A stretch of 64,000 nucleotides of DNA, taken from the NCBI GenBank assembly GCA_003991915.1, contig RQTK01000310.1:278477-342476 (forward strand). The letters are read 5' to 3'. The DNA is from Elysia chlorotica (lineage: Eukaryota; Mollusca; Gastropoda; Plakobranchidae). Position 1 is the first letter of the stretch. Every line of letters begins with the position of its first letter. The notes beneath the pieces are model-generated. The model was not told the origin of the DNA. It was given only the letters and a program-made list of their open reading frames with translations, and did no database searches. This document shows, in pieces, positions 55,353-64,000 of this stretch. The translations under genes were made by a program, and so were the position numbers.

Positions 55353-57250
55353 ACCCGCAGCGAGGTGATGCACGACTATGTACAGACGCCAGCGAGTTTT
55401 CTGGGCCGTAAACTGATGACCAGTCACGCTGACCACCTGGCGTACCTGCTGGCTCGGGATATTGATCGAGCAGCCCAGCAGGACATCGAGACCAAAGGGT
55501 CCTTTCACCTAGCTCTGGCCGGGGGAACCTCTCTTCTCAAGGTAAGGATGCTTAAAGGTGTGCACTCACACATCTTGAGCTAGTTTTTATGTTCTATTGA
55601 GTCAGCTGAGATTCATTTGTATAGAAATAATTGTTTAGTATCTTCCAAAGATATAAAACTGAAATGGGATAGAGATCTATTTTATTATTGTAGGCTTTAG
55701 CTATAAACCCAGGTTAGGTATGATGTACCTGCTTAAAATTTTACCACTTTAATGTAGAGATTATACTTTTTATTATATTGAAATTGAAGGAAAGCATAAT
55801 TTTACCTTTTCACTCAGGTGTCTGACCCACTTCCAGTCATAATGCTCTTTCCTTCCTTTTCACTCAGGTGTCTGACCCACTTCCAGTCATAATACGCTTT
55901 CCTCCCTTTTCACTCAGGTGTCTGACCCACTTCCAGTCATAATGCTCTTTCCTCCATTTTCACTCAGGTGTCTGACCCTTTTCCAGTCATAATGCTCTTT
56001 CCTCCATTTTCACTCAGGTGTCTGACCCACTTCCAGTCATAACACGCTTTCCTCCATTTTCACTCAGGTGTCTGACCCTTTTCCAGTCATAATGCTCTTT
56101 CCATCCTGTTTCACTCAGGTCTCTGACTCACTTCCAGTCATAATGCTCTTTCCTCCATTTTCACTCAGGTGTCTGACCCACTTCCAGTCATAACACGCTT
56201 TCCTCCCTTTTCACTCAGGTATCTGACATACTTCCAGTCATAATGCTCTTTCCATCCTGTTTCACTCAGGTCTCTGACATACTTCCACTCCAGTCATAAT
56301 GCTCTTTCCTCCCTTTTCACTCAGGTGTCTGACCCACTTCCAGTCATAATGCTCTTTCCATCCTGTTTCACTCAGGTGTCTGACCCACTTCCAGTCATAA
56401 TGCTCTTTCCATCCTGTTTCACTCAGGTCTCTGACATACTTCCAGTCATAATGCTCTTTCCATACCATTCACTTAGTTGTCTGACATACTTCCAGTCATA
56501 ATGCTCTTTCCTCCCTTTTCACTCAGGTGTCTGACCCACTTCCAGTCATAATGCGCTTTTCATACCATTCATTTAAGTGCCTTTCATACTTCCAGTCATA
56601 ATGCACTTTCCTCTTGATTTACTCAGGTATTCCAGATGCTTGCGCAGAGCTTTGCAAACCTTCACTGGCACACCGTGCACGTGTGGCAGGTAGACGAACG
56701 GTGTGTACCTCATCAGGACGAACGATCCAACTTTCAGACTCTCGACCGAGAGCTCCTGCGGTTTGTGGACATCCCCTACTCCAACATTCACCCGATGCCA
56801 GTGGATGTCAGTGGCAGCCTGTGTGACCCGGAGCTTGGTGGCGCGCACGCTTATTCCGAGACGATTCGTCATGTGGTGCCAAACTCGCAGTTTGACATGG
56901 TTGTGCTCGGAGTCGGCACGGACGGACATGTTGCCTCCTTGTTCCCGGGGAGTCCTGACCTGCGGGTGGACAGCAGCACTCACGTTGTCATCACGAATGA
57001 CGGGCCAGCAAACACGCAGCGACGCATGACCTTGACCTTGCCTATTCTCAACAGGAGCCGTAGGGTGGCCGTGTTCATTACCGGCTCCCACAAGCAAGAC
57101 ATAGTGAAGAGGCTGGAGGCGAGTGGGAGGGGTCAAGCCTCTATAGACAGGCTTCCCGTGCTTGGGGTCAACCCTGTGAACGGGACCGTTACCTGGTACA
57201 TGGACTACAACGCTTACACAGGCGACCATCACCAGCACGCATTTATTTGA
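55345..57250 (+). CDS. H6PD: 6-phosphogluconolactonase domain of H6PD type, 2 exons seen
   Basis: Exon A 55345-55541 (acceptor CATCAG) and exon B 56627-57250 join in phase and end in TGA. From ATG 55368 this gives 265 codons, close to a complete lactonase domain. KGSFHLALAGGTSLL, WQVDERCVPHQDERSNFQ, IPYSNIHPMPVDV, VVLGVGTDGHVASLFPGSP, RRMTLTLPILN and VTWYMDYNAY match the C-terminal half of hexose-6-phosphate dehydrogenase/6PGL better than cytosolic PGLS. The enzyme hydrolyses 6-phosphogluconolactone; in H6PD it sits in the ER lumen. No dehydrogenase exons are visible within 2.4 kb upstream, and the next gene there runs the other way. Exon A starts at an acceptor, so either upstream exons are missing or it is a partial copy that could start at 55368. 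No signal peptide is seen. Confidence 0.85.
55812..56610 (+). repeat. 50-bp tandem array copying the exon B acceptor
   Basis: About 16 units of TTTCCTCCCTTTTCACTCAG|GTGTCTGACCCACTTCCAGTC-type sequence (with ATAATGCTC after) fill the end of the intron. Most keep a pyrimidine tract plus CACTCAG|GT, matching the true acceptor TTTACTCAG|GTATTCC at 56626/56627. In the phase of the gene a decoy runs into a stop within one or two units. Confidence 0.92.
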
Positions 57251-57383
57251 TGAAGGTTTTTTTATGACATTTTTTGTATTTAAATTCAGTTATGAAAAGA
57301 AAGCGAGAAATCCTCAGAGAAAGGTTGTTCACATGGCAACCTGGCCACTTGGTTCAAGACAACCATAGCTGATTCATTGTCAG

Positions 57384-57565
57384 TTATAGTTGTAGTTAAG
57401 TTGGTTTAACGTCCATCAACAGCACTATATAGGTTACATATCTGACAATTGTATGTGCTGCCACAAACGAGGGCGGTGAAACCATCTCAAAGTCAGTCAC
57501 ATTAGACTGAGACGGACTGTACTAGTTGTGGGCGAAATCCCAGGGCTCGAACCACGGACCTGAAG
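57384..57565 (-). mobile_element. tRNA-derived SINE after the H6PD-type stop codon
   Basis: The reverse complement has the B-box region GTCCGTGGTTCGAGCCCTGG, body GTCAGTCTAATGTGACTGAC, GCAGCACATACAATTGTCAG and tail GACGTTAAACCAACTTAACT. The right ~880-bp repeat begins inside its tRNA-like head. Confidence 0.75.
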
Positions 57566-58424
57566 TAATTAACTGAAACTGAAGTCTTTACAGGTGTTTT
57601 CTTTTTGCAGGTCTGTGGATTATCTTTAGGACCTTTCCTATGAAATGCATGGTAGGTGTAGGTTATTTTACAATTGATAATTATTTTTTTTTGCCTTTGA
57701 AATGTTCTCTGATTGGACATCATGACATCGCAATTTATTTATATTTTTACTGTATATCTGTATTCTCTCAATTTTCAGCTGCAGTAAAAAGTTGTGCCAT
57801 CTTAAGATACATAAGTTTTTTCTGTCAAGATTTTCCGATTTAGACTTTCTAGCAATCTTTATGTATTTTGCTTCTTTATCATATCTGTCCTGTTTTCTAT
57901 GATTTACTTTTTGCAGTTAAGATTTTTCCCTGTAGAACTGTCTTATGTTTCTCACTTGTTGCCTTTCTGTGCATTTTTTTGTTTTTTTTTAAATAGCTTG
58001 ACGTTCTCGATAAAGTCTGCCCCCTTTTCATGTCAATTTGTTGAATATAGTTCAAGTAGACTCTGATACACTATCTTTTCAACACTCCTCCATTCTACAA
58101 ATGATGTAAATCATCCCATCCTATCGAGCTCAGCTTCTATATACACAAGGCATAGATAGAAATCTCCAGGTCCTTCCACCTCATCCGAGAACACGTGAGA
58201 AAAGTCAGGCCTTTAGCTTACATGATTATTCATTAACACAAATCACCCAGTCCCCTCACATTCAAACTTCGAGTAATTTCTAGCACCTACTAGATAGATC
58301 TAGACTCCAAGCCAGTTCTTAGCAAACAGCTGGTGAACACTGCTCATGCGGTACATGCTAGTACAGTAACATACGCGTAAACAATGCGAAGCAGCATGAC
58401 GTACCCATATCATCAGGAGGTCAA
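57547..58424 (+). repeat. ~880-bp direct repeat, right copy
   Basis: Second copy of 54466-55352, same orientation, ~3.08 kb further on. It ends ATCATCAGGAGGTCAA, that is an acceptor and the first eight bases of exon A, then continues into unrelated sequence (GATTCAGG). Confidence 0.92.
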
Positions 58425-59817
58425 GATTCAGGTTTCGTTCTTTGCAATTTGACGTAACCTCAGCCTTGTATCCTTTCAAAATTGCAAACAGATACTTTAT
58501 TTGTTTCCCCTACCCCCTAAAACTCAATGTATTTCTCAACTGTTAATTAAAGTGTTATGGAATCTTTGTAAGTAGATTTCTATGATTCATTGATGGCCTC
58601 CTCATGTGCTTTTGTCTTTCTTTGTGATATTATGCAATTGTCTTACCCCGGTACAGACATTTGAAATACAGGGACAGTCTTTTCAAGTTTGTTTTTTTTA
58701 TACTTCTACCAATTCCTTAATAATTCAGGCAGCAGGTAATAATTACACGATGCTATCTACTCTAAAATAAAATCTTACCTCCAAGAAGTTCAAGCTATCT
58801 GCTGAAATGAAAAGTCTTTGGTTCTCAGGTAAGATCTTAAGCAATGGGACCCCAAGGTGAGATACGCGAGTCTATACTGGCACCAAGCAGTAGAGATTAA
58901 ACAAGGCGCTCATATTAAGTGGATCAACATGCAAGCTTACAATTAAAAACGATCCCTTCTGCTCTAAGATCACGTTTCATCCCATGTCTTCATGAATGGG
59001 TTGTGTAACACAACTGTTAAATGACACTGAGAGACTTTTCTCGTACGACAGAGTTTAGTACAAAGTGATATGAAATTTTTTTAAAGATAGAATTATAGTC
59101 TGTGATCTTCTTCTTGACATTTGCAGACTTTCAACATGTCATCAGAGCGTCAATAAAACTATATTTTCCCTACATGTTGAGTGTTGCACATTTTATATTT
59201 TAAAGCCCATAATTAAAAAAAAAAGTTTCCAAAGATAAATTGATTGAAAGTTTTGTTCATGTTGCTTTTAAGATTCTATAGTGGCATTTGTCCATGAGTT
59301 TAAGCATGATGCAATTTTTCTAGTCATGTATTTTTAATATGTAATTGTTGTTGATGAATATTATTTGAAGTGATTACTAACTGAGAAAAGATGAAAAGTT
59401 CCAATTTCTTTTTTCCAATATATTTATCATGTGTATAAGCACATTTTACCAATTTATGTTATGTTATCTGTGAATGTATTACATCAAGTGTTTGTCATAA
59501 AATATGTACACCCTATTTAATAATTAAGATGTAAAATGTGTTTTAAATCATATGACAAGATTCTTGACCATTCATTATAAATTAGCTTTAATGAAGTCAG
59601 GTACGTTAAAGATTGTCTTAGGAAATTGGAGTCTGTATCTTTTTAATATATGGGTATCAGCTTTCCAAAGATATGAAAATATTAAATTTTGAAGTGGATT
59701 TAACTTGTGGTACCCTTATGCTTTCAGATGTTTCAAATATATATGTTTACATTTGGGTTTTTTTTCAATTGATATTTTTACAGAGAAATAATAGTGTATT
59801 CTAAACTGACATATTTA
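58425..59817. other. AT-rich spacer
   Basis: No gene, repeat family or clear microsatellite seen on either strand. Confidence 0.6.
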
Positions 59818-60070
59818 AGGGGGCGTGGTAGCCCTGGGGTAGAACCTCTGCTTCTGACACAGGAGATCCGTGGTTCGGGCCCTGGCGATCTCGCCCCCTA
59901 CTGAATGGGTCGGTGTCAGTTAAATGTGACTGGCTGGAACAGGAGTCATGGTATCCCCGCCCTCTCTTGTGTGTGGCAGCACATAAACTTGTCAGATGTC
60001 AGTTTTGGGGTCCGTCCACATTATAGCCTATGTAGTGCTGACGTTGGGCGTTAAACCAACTCAACTCGAC
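59818..60070 (+). mobile_element. Most complete copy of the tRNA-derived SINE
   Basis: Head GTGGTAGCCCTGGGGTAGAA (A-box like) and TCCGTGGTTCGGGCCCTGG (B box), body GTCGGTGTCAGTTAAATGTG, GACTGGCTGGAACAGGAGTC, GGTATCCCCGCC, GTGGCAGCACATAAACTTGT, CAGATGTCAG, and tail GCCTATGTAGTGCTGACGTT plus GGGCGTTAAACCAACTCAAC. Related copies in this window: 17214, 38895, 42605, 51846, 57384 and a scrap near 61905. Confidence 0.8.
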
Positions 60071-60689
60071 ATTTTTAGATTAAGTTGGTCAATTGAAAGA
60101 AAAATTGACAGGCTTATTAGAACAGCAATTTCACCGTTGCTGTTGTTAATTTTCAAAGATGGGCTTGAGCTTTGTTAATAGATTCAATACAGTTTAATTT
60201 AGAAGCTACGTTCTGTCAGAGGTTTTTTGGTTGTTTTTTGCTGTTTTTTATCGAGTTTTTGGATTGTATTAATGCTCTCAGTTCTTTTTTTATAATTTAA
60301 TTGTAACACAGGGTCTTTCACAAAGGCCAAATGACATAAGCTCTCTAGTGCTGATATCAATGCATGTAATATTAATAACAGCTATAAAAAAAAGTAAAGT
60401 CTTTTTTGGCAATATAAAGACTATACATATGTGGTGCTCTATTATGAGTTGTTTGTTTTTTTAGGTTGCTTTTTTAGAAAACCTAGAGAATTGGGACAAC
60501 TTTAATTTAAAAAAGATGAGAAACCCTTTTCAATTCCTAATCAGTTTTAAAAGACACTCTAGCAACTGTAACTTGTTACCTTGATAAGATTTTGAATACT
60601 TTCAGAAATGAGGCATTATTCTGCATTTTTTAATAAGTGAACCATTTGTAGATCTATAATCATCTTCATCATCATCATCATCATCGGTA

Positions 60690-61445
60690 TTTTGATTAAC
60701 AAGCAGGTACTGGGGCAACATCCACATCAGTGGACCCCCTTCCAGGTAGCTGGCTTGCTGCACGCATGGCTGATCTCACACCAGATCTCCAGGTGTTTCT
60801 GTCATGAGGGTCAGTTGTTGAGAGTTTCCAGTCTTCCCGATCCCTCTCTGTCACCTGCTTCCATGTCATTCTGGGTCTCCCTTTTCCACGACTTCCTGTT
60901 ACTTGCATGTCCAATGCTGTCTTGATAGCTCCGCTTGACCGTTCCACGTGGCCATACCACCGGAGTCTTCTCTCCTTCAGAATGAGGTTCAGGTCCTCAA
61001 GGCCAAGAAGCGTCAATAGCTCATTTGACCTGGTGGTGGCCACATCTTCTGGCTTCACATTGCAGATCTGTCTTATCATTGCCCTGTCGTTTCTCTGCAG
61101 GCGTTGAAGGTTTGTCTTGGTCAAGGGCCATGTCTCGCTAGCATGGAGCATTGCACTCCGCACACAAGTGCTGTACACATGACCCCGCGTCTTGTATGAG
61201 AGGTGGCGAGACAAAAGAACTGGTAGTAGTTCTTTAAACTTCTTCCAAGCTGTCTTCACACGTGTTGTGGTTGCAAGGTCACAGCCACCAGCTGCCGAGA
61301 GCATATCTCCCAGGTAGCAGAAAGAAGCTACGACATCCAGCTTGTCGGATCCCACCTGGACTTCACTCTGTGGTCTGCCATCGATTGGTCTCGCAGTTCC
61401 CTGGCATCGACTGCACTGGAAAACTTTACTGTGAAGTTGAAGATT
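60690..61445 (-). mobile_element. LINE 3' end
   Basis: The minus-strand frame reads CSRCQGTARPIDGRPQSEVQ, then GSDKLDVVASFCYLGDMLSA, SRHLSYKTRGHVYSTCVRSA, LRWYGHVERSSGAIKTALDM and RSAMRAASQLPGRGSTDVDV, open for 219 codons. It is followed by a (GAT)n tail (60658-60686 on the plus strand). This is the C-terminal part of an RTE-like reverse transcriptase that carries a Cys/His-rich segment before SEVQVGS. Confidence 0.9.
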
Positions 61446-62425
61446 AACAGAGGCTTTGATGTATGCTGTTTGTAAATCCCTTCATATAATCATGTTTTTT
61501 GCTCCTATTTCCTGCTTAGGGTTTTTTCCCCTTTTCTTCTGAAATTTTTTTCCTTCTTTCAATAATTGAACAAAGCTTGTACAAACGATAAAATATATTT
61601 GTAACATAGAAAGGGCAGTCAGTTAACTGTTTTTTGTTGTTTTGTTTGTTCCCAGATTCTAGGCTGCCCACCTCTTCCTGTCCTGCTGTAAAGCGTCCCA
61701 GCTCTATATTCACATATCAACAGGTACAGTACAACCCGTAACTCTTTAAACCCTCATGCCCATTCCATCTTTTAATGTAGGTTTTAGATAGAACTATAAA
61801 TGGAAAGAGGGTATTTTTTTCGTATTCCGTCATTAACTCATTCATGTTTTTTTGAAGAACAGAAGCGCTCTCCTAGTTTAACATCTCTTAGGTTCTCATG
61901 GAGCATCCCACACGGGGTCAGGTCTCAACCACTCAAGTCTGACAATTTGATATGCTGCCATACAAAAGACAGTTGGGGAATCTCTCTGCTCTCAATGTCT
62001 CTCTCACTATCTCTCCCTCTCTGCCTCTACGATTCTCTCTGTATCTCTCTATCTGCTCTCAATGTCTTTCTCACTATATCTCCCTCTCTGCCTGCCTCTA
62101 CGATTCTCTCAGTATCTTTCTCTCTCTCTGACCAATCATTGGCTCCGTAATCCTAGGGTTAAGTTCTGTATAGACCCCATTCACACTGTGTCACTTATTG
62201 TCTCCCTTTTCGCCATTGTTTTCGATATTACAAGGACTCTAATAGACATTATGAAGAAGAAACAAGTGAAGAAAATCCGAGGTTTTAAACTAGACTTGAT
62301 TACAGCAACATTCAAATTAGACCTGAACTTACTCATTTGGAAGAGAGTTTGCCTTTTGAAGATACAATGATAATGCTGATCCGCATATCCGAAGATAAAT
62401 GATCTCTTTTTATCCTGATCCGCAG
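61446..62425. other. Spacer between the two LINE pieces
   Basis: Contains a SINE scrap on the minus strand near 61915-61970 (TCTGACAATTTGATATGCTG), (CT)-rich stretches at about 61980-62130, and a possible small exon at 61660-61722 (acceptor TTCCCAG, open frame DSRLPTSSCPAVKRPSSIF, donor CAACAG|GTACAG). I cannot link that exon to a known protein. Confidence 0.35.
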
Positions 62426-62690
62426 AAACTCCGCCTTCACGCGAGGAGAGGCCCGCCCGCCACCGGAAGACGACATGGTCATCTCACAGACGACTTCCGG
62501 TTCCCCAACGTCCCAGATCTCTGTGGTCGGCCGCACCAGCTCTGGCGTGAGTGGCGTGTTCCACAAGGCGTCCGTGTCCGGCACAAGTCGCTCGCACTCC
62601 CCCAGGGCCGGCCTACACAAGGATCAGCAGCAGCAGCAGCAGCGGAAGGCGTGCTCGCACAAACCCGCGCCGTCGGTGCACCCACACTAT
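62426..62690 (+). CDS. Possible GC-rich coding exon of an unidentified gene
   Basis: After the acceptor-like GATCCGCAG at 62425 the sequence turns GC-rich, unlike its surroundings, and keeps a frame open that reads NSAFTRGEARPPPEDDMVIS then SPTSQISVVGRTSSGVSGVF, ending in a short CAG-coded Q6 run. Serine/proline-rich and low in hydrophobic residues, so probably disordered. It meets minus-strand LINE sequence near 62690. A second frame is also open, which weakens the call. I do not recognise the protein. Confidence 0.3.
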
Positions 62691-63010
62691 GCTACGACGA
62701 TAAACAGCAGTGGACTGAGTACAGAACCTTGGTGGACTCCAACTTTCACCTCGAACTCTTCACTGTAACCGTCACCTACCCGGACCTGACTCCGTGCATT
62801 TGCATACATGCCCTGGACCAGACGCACAGTCCATTCCTCTACACCAAGTTTCTTCAGTGCCCACCAGATGACTTTCCCGGGGACTCGATCGAATGCTTTC
62901 TCCAGGTCCACAAAAGCCATGCAAAGTCTTTTGTTGGCTGCTAGGTATTTCTCCTGCAGTTGTCTGACAACGAAGATTGCATCTGTTGTGCCACTTTTTT
63001 TTACCCAAGG
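62691..63010 (-). mobile_element. LINE reverse transcriptase core fragment
   Basis: The minus-strand frame reads GTTDAIFVVRQLQEKYLAAN, MAFVDLEKAFDRVPGKVIWW, ALKKLGVEEWTVRLVQGMYA and VGVHQGSVLSPLLFIV, then leaves homology. Palm motifs A (FVDLEKAFD) and B (HQGSVLSP) are present; the catalytic DD motif is not. It is the same LINE type as the piece at 60690-61445. Confidence 0.9.
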
Positions 63011-64000
63011 CAAGTTAGCAAGAAGCATTATAAATTTCTGGAAAGGAATGCAAGATGTCAACAATTTGTGTAATTATCAATGCAAGGTGTTTATAAGGAT
63101 CAATTAGAGACCTAATTGGACATTACAATATTCAAACAGCAGTAAGAGTCCCCATTTTTGTAACTGTAAATTATAAGCCAATGAGTCAAGATATCAATGA
63201 ATAAGGAAACCTCACAAATATCGCAAAGACTTATCCCGAGTTTAGTGTATTATACAATGCACCTTTTGTTGCTGCAAAACTCCCAAAACCTATATTTTAT
63301 GAAACTGAATAACACAACTCACATCCGTAGTTTGGTGATACTACAGATGCTTTATAGATCACCATTTCTAAGAGACTTAGCTCAAGCCTTTGACACAGTA
63401 AAATCTCATTCACAAAGAACTCGACATAAAAAAAAAAAGATTTTTTTTCGGACAAAACAGAAGCATTTGCTGGTACAAGAACATAGTTTTGCATACCGGT
63501 ACTTGATTAAGCAGGGGTTGAAAGAAATATATGTTAGCAGGGTTTTTTTTTTAGTTCTGAATCTGTCTCTCAATCATTGTATTAGACTATTTGGTGTTTT
63601 TGGTTCAACAGCACTTGTACCTCTCTACCATACTTGATAGTTTTAGATATAATAATTATTTTACAATTAGAACCCCTAATGCATAATTATTATAGTATAT
63701 TCTATTTGATGAAAAAATAATTTTGAATTTCTTTGAAAAAAATGTGTGACTTGTTAACTTTATTATGTTATGTTTGTTATTACACCATTTTCTGGTATAT
63801 GTACATTTATTTAGAATATTATGTTGGATCCATCAAAACTTTTTATTAACAAATTTCAACTATGTACGGTTTTTTGGTTGTGTATCGGAGATACTGTTCT
63901 GAAAACCTTTACTCTACTATAAAACCAACAGTAACATTGAAGGCAAAAAACCATGGAACGAGAACCTTACGTGTTATATGCTGCATATGATACTTTTCTT
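63011..64000. other. AT-rich right edge
   Basis: No gene or repeat family recognised. Confidence 0.55.

Noticed and set aside
56262-56468. Minus-strand open frame HYDWKWVRHLSETGWKE
   Set aside because: Reverse translation of the 50-bp acceptor array.
59818-59900. Possible tRNA gene
   Set aside because: A- and B-box-like sequences are present, but the stems are poor and the sequence continues into a repeated SINE body.

Overview
The window is AT-rich, intron-rich animal DNA with dense microsatellites, minisatellites, tRNA-derived SINEs and decayed LINEs. Gene content and protein similarity point to an invertebrate, most likely a gastropod mollusc. That placement is inference from style (TAGATCTAG-rich spacers, a SINE ending near TTAAACCAACTCAAC, short exons in long AT-rich introns). 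I see no bacterial-type operons, no true tRNA or rRNA genes and no CRISPR.

Layout: 1-660 is a 71-bp satellite with a four-unit higher-order repeat. 1753-5563 (+) is fucose mutarotase (FUOM, 6 exons). 11370-11924 is a MITE with terminal inverted repeats and TA flanks. 12277-15232 (+) is LSM1 (4 exons) with a reverse-oriented LINE in intron 1. 19236-20545 (-) is a dead LINE. 20994-25367 (-) is hydroxylysine kinase (HYKK), whose second and third coding blocks lie on the opposite strand. 28180-29560 is a decayed LINE with an RNase H domain. 30609-38029 (+) is a betaine-homocysteine S-methyltransferase (BHMT, 8 exons). 41623-52881 (-) is a 12-exon gene that splices, in frame, a FAR1/ZSWIM3-N-like zinc-finger module onto the lysyl hydroxylase JMJD7. 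55345-57250 (+) holds the 6-phosphogluconolactonase domain of an H6PD-type protein without a visible dehydrogenase part, next to an ~880-bp direct repeat. 59818-63050 carries a SINE, pieces of a LINE and a possible GC-rich exon.

The genes are housekeeping and metabolic (fucose salvage, mRNA decay, hydroxylysine breakdown, methionine cycle, protein hydroxylation, pentose phosphate) and do not form one pathway. What unites them is structural: in FUOM, LSM1, HYKK, JMJD7 and H6PD a tandem duplication has copied a real 3' splice site together with the first ~7-30 nt of the following exon. BHMT has the mirror case, a 5' splice site that is the first repeat of a GTA microsatellite. The strongest single finding is the HYKK inversion, whose two junctions share a GTAGG(G)ACAGGT microhomology between a 29-bp minisatellite and the end of exon 3. 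The second is the 538-codon FAR1-like/JMJD7 fusion, in which all 12 exon phases agree.
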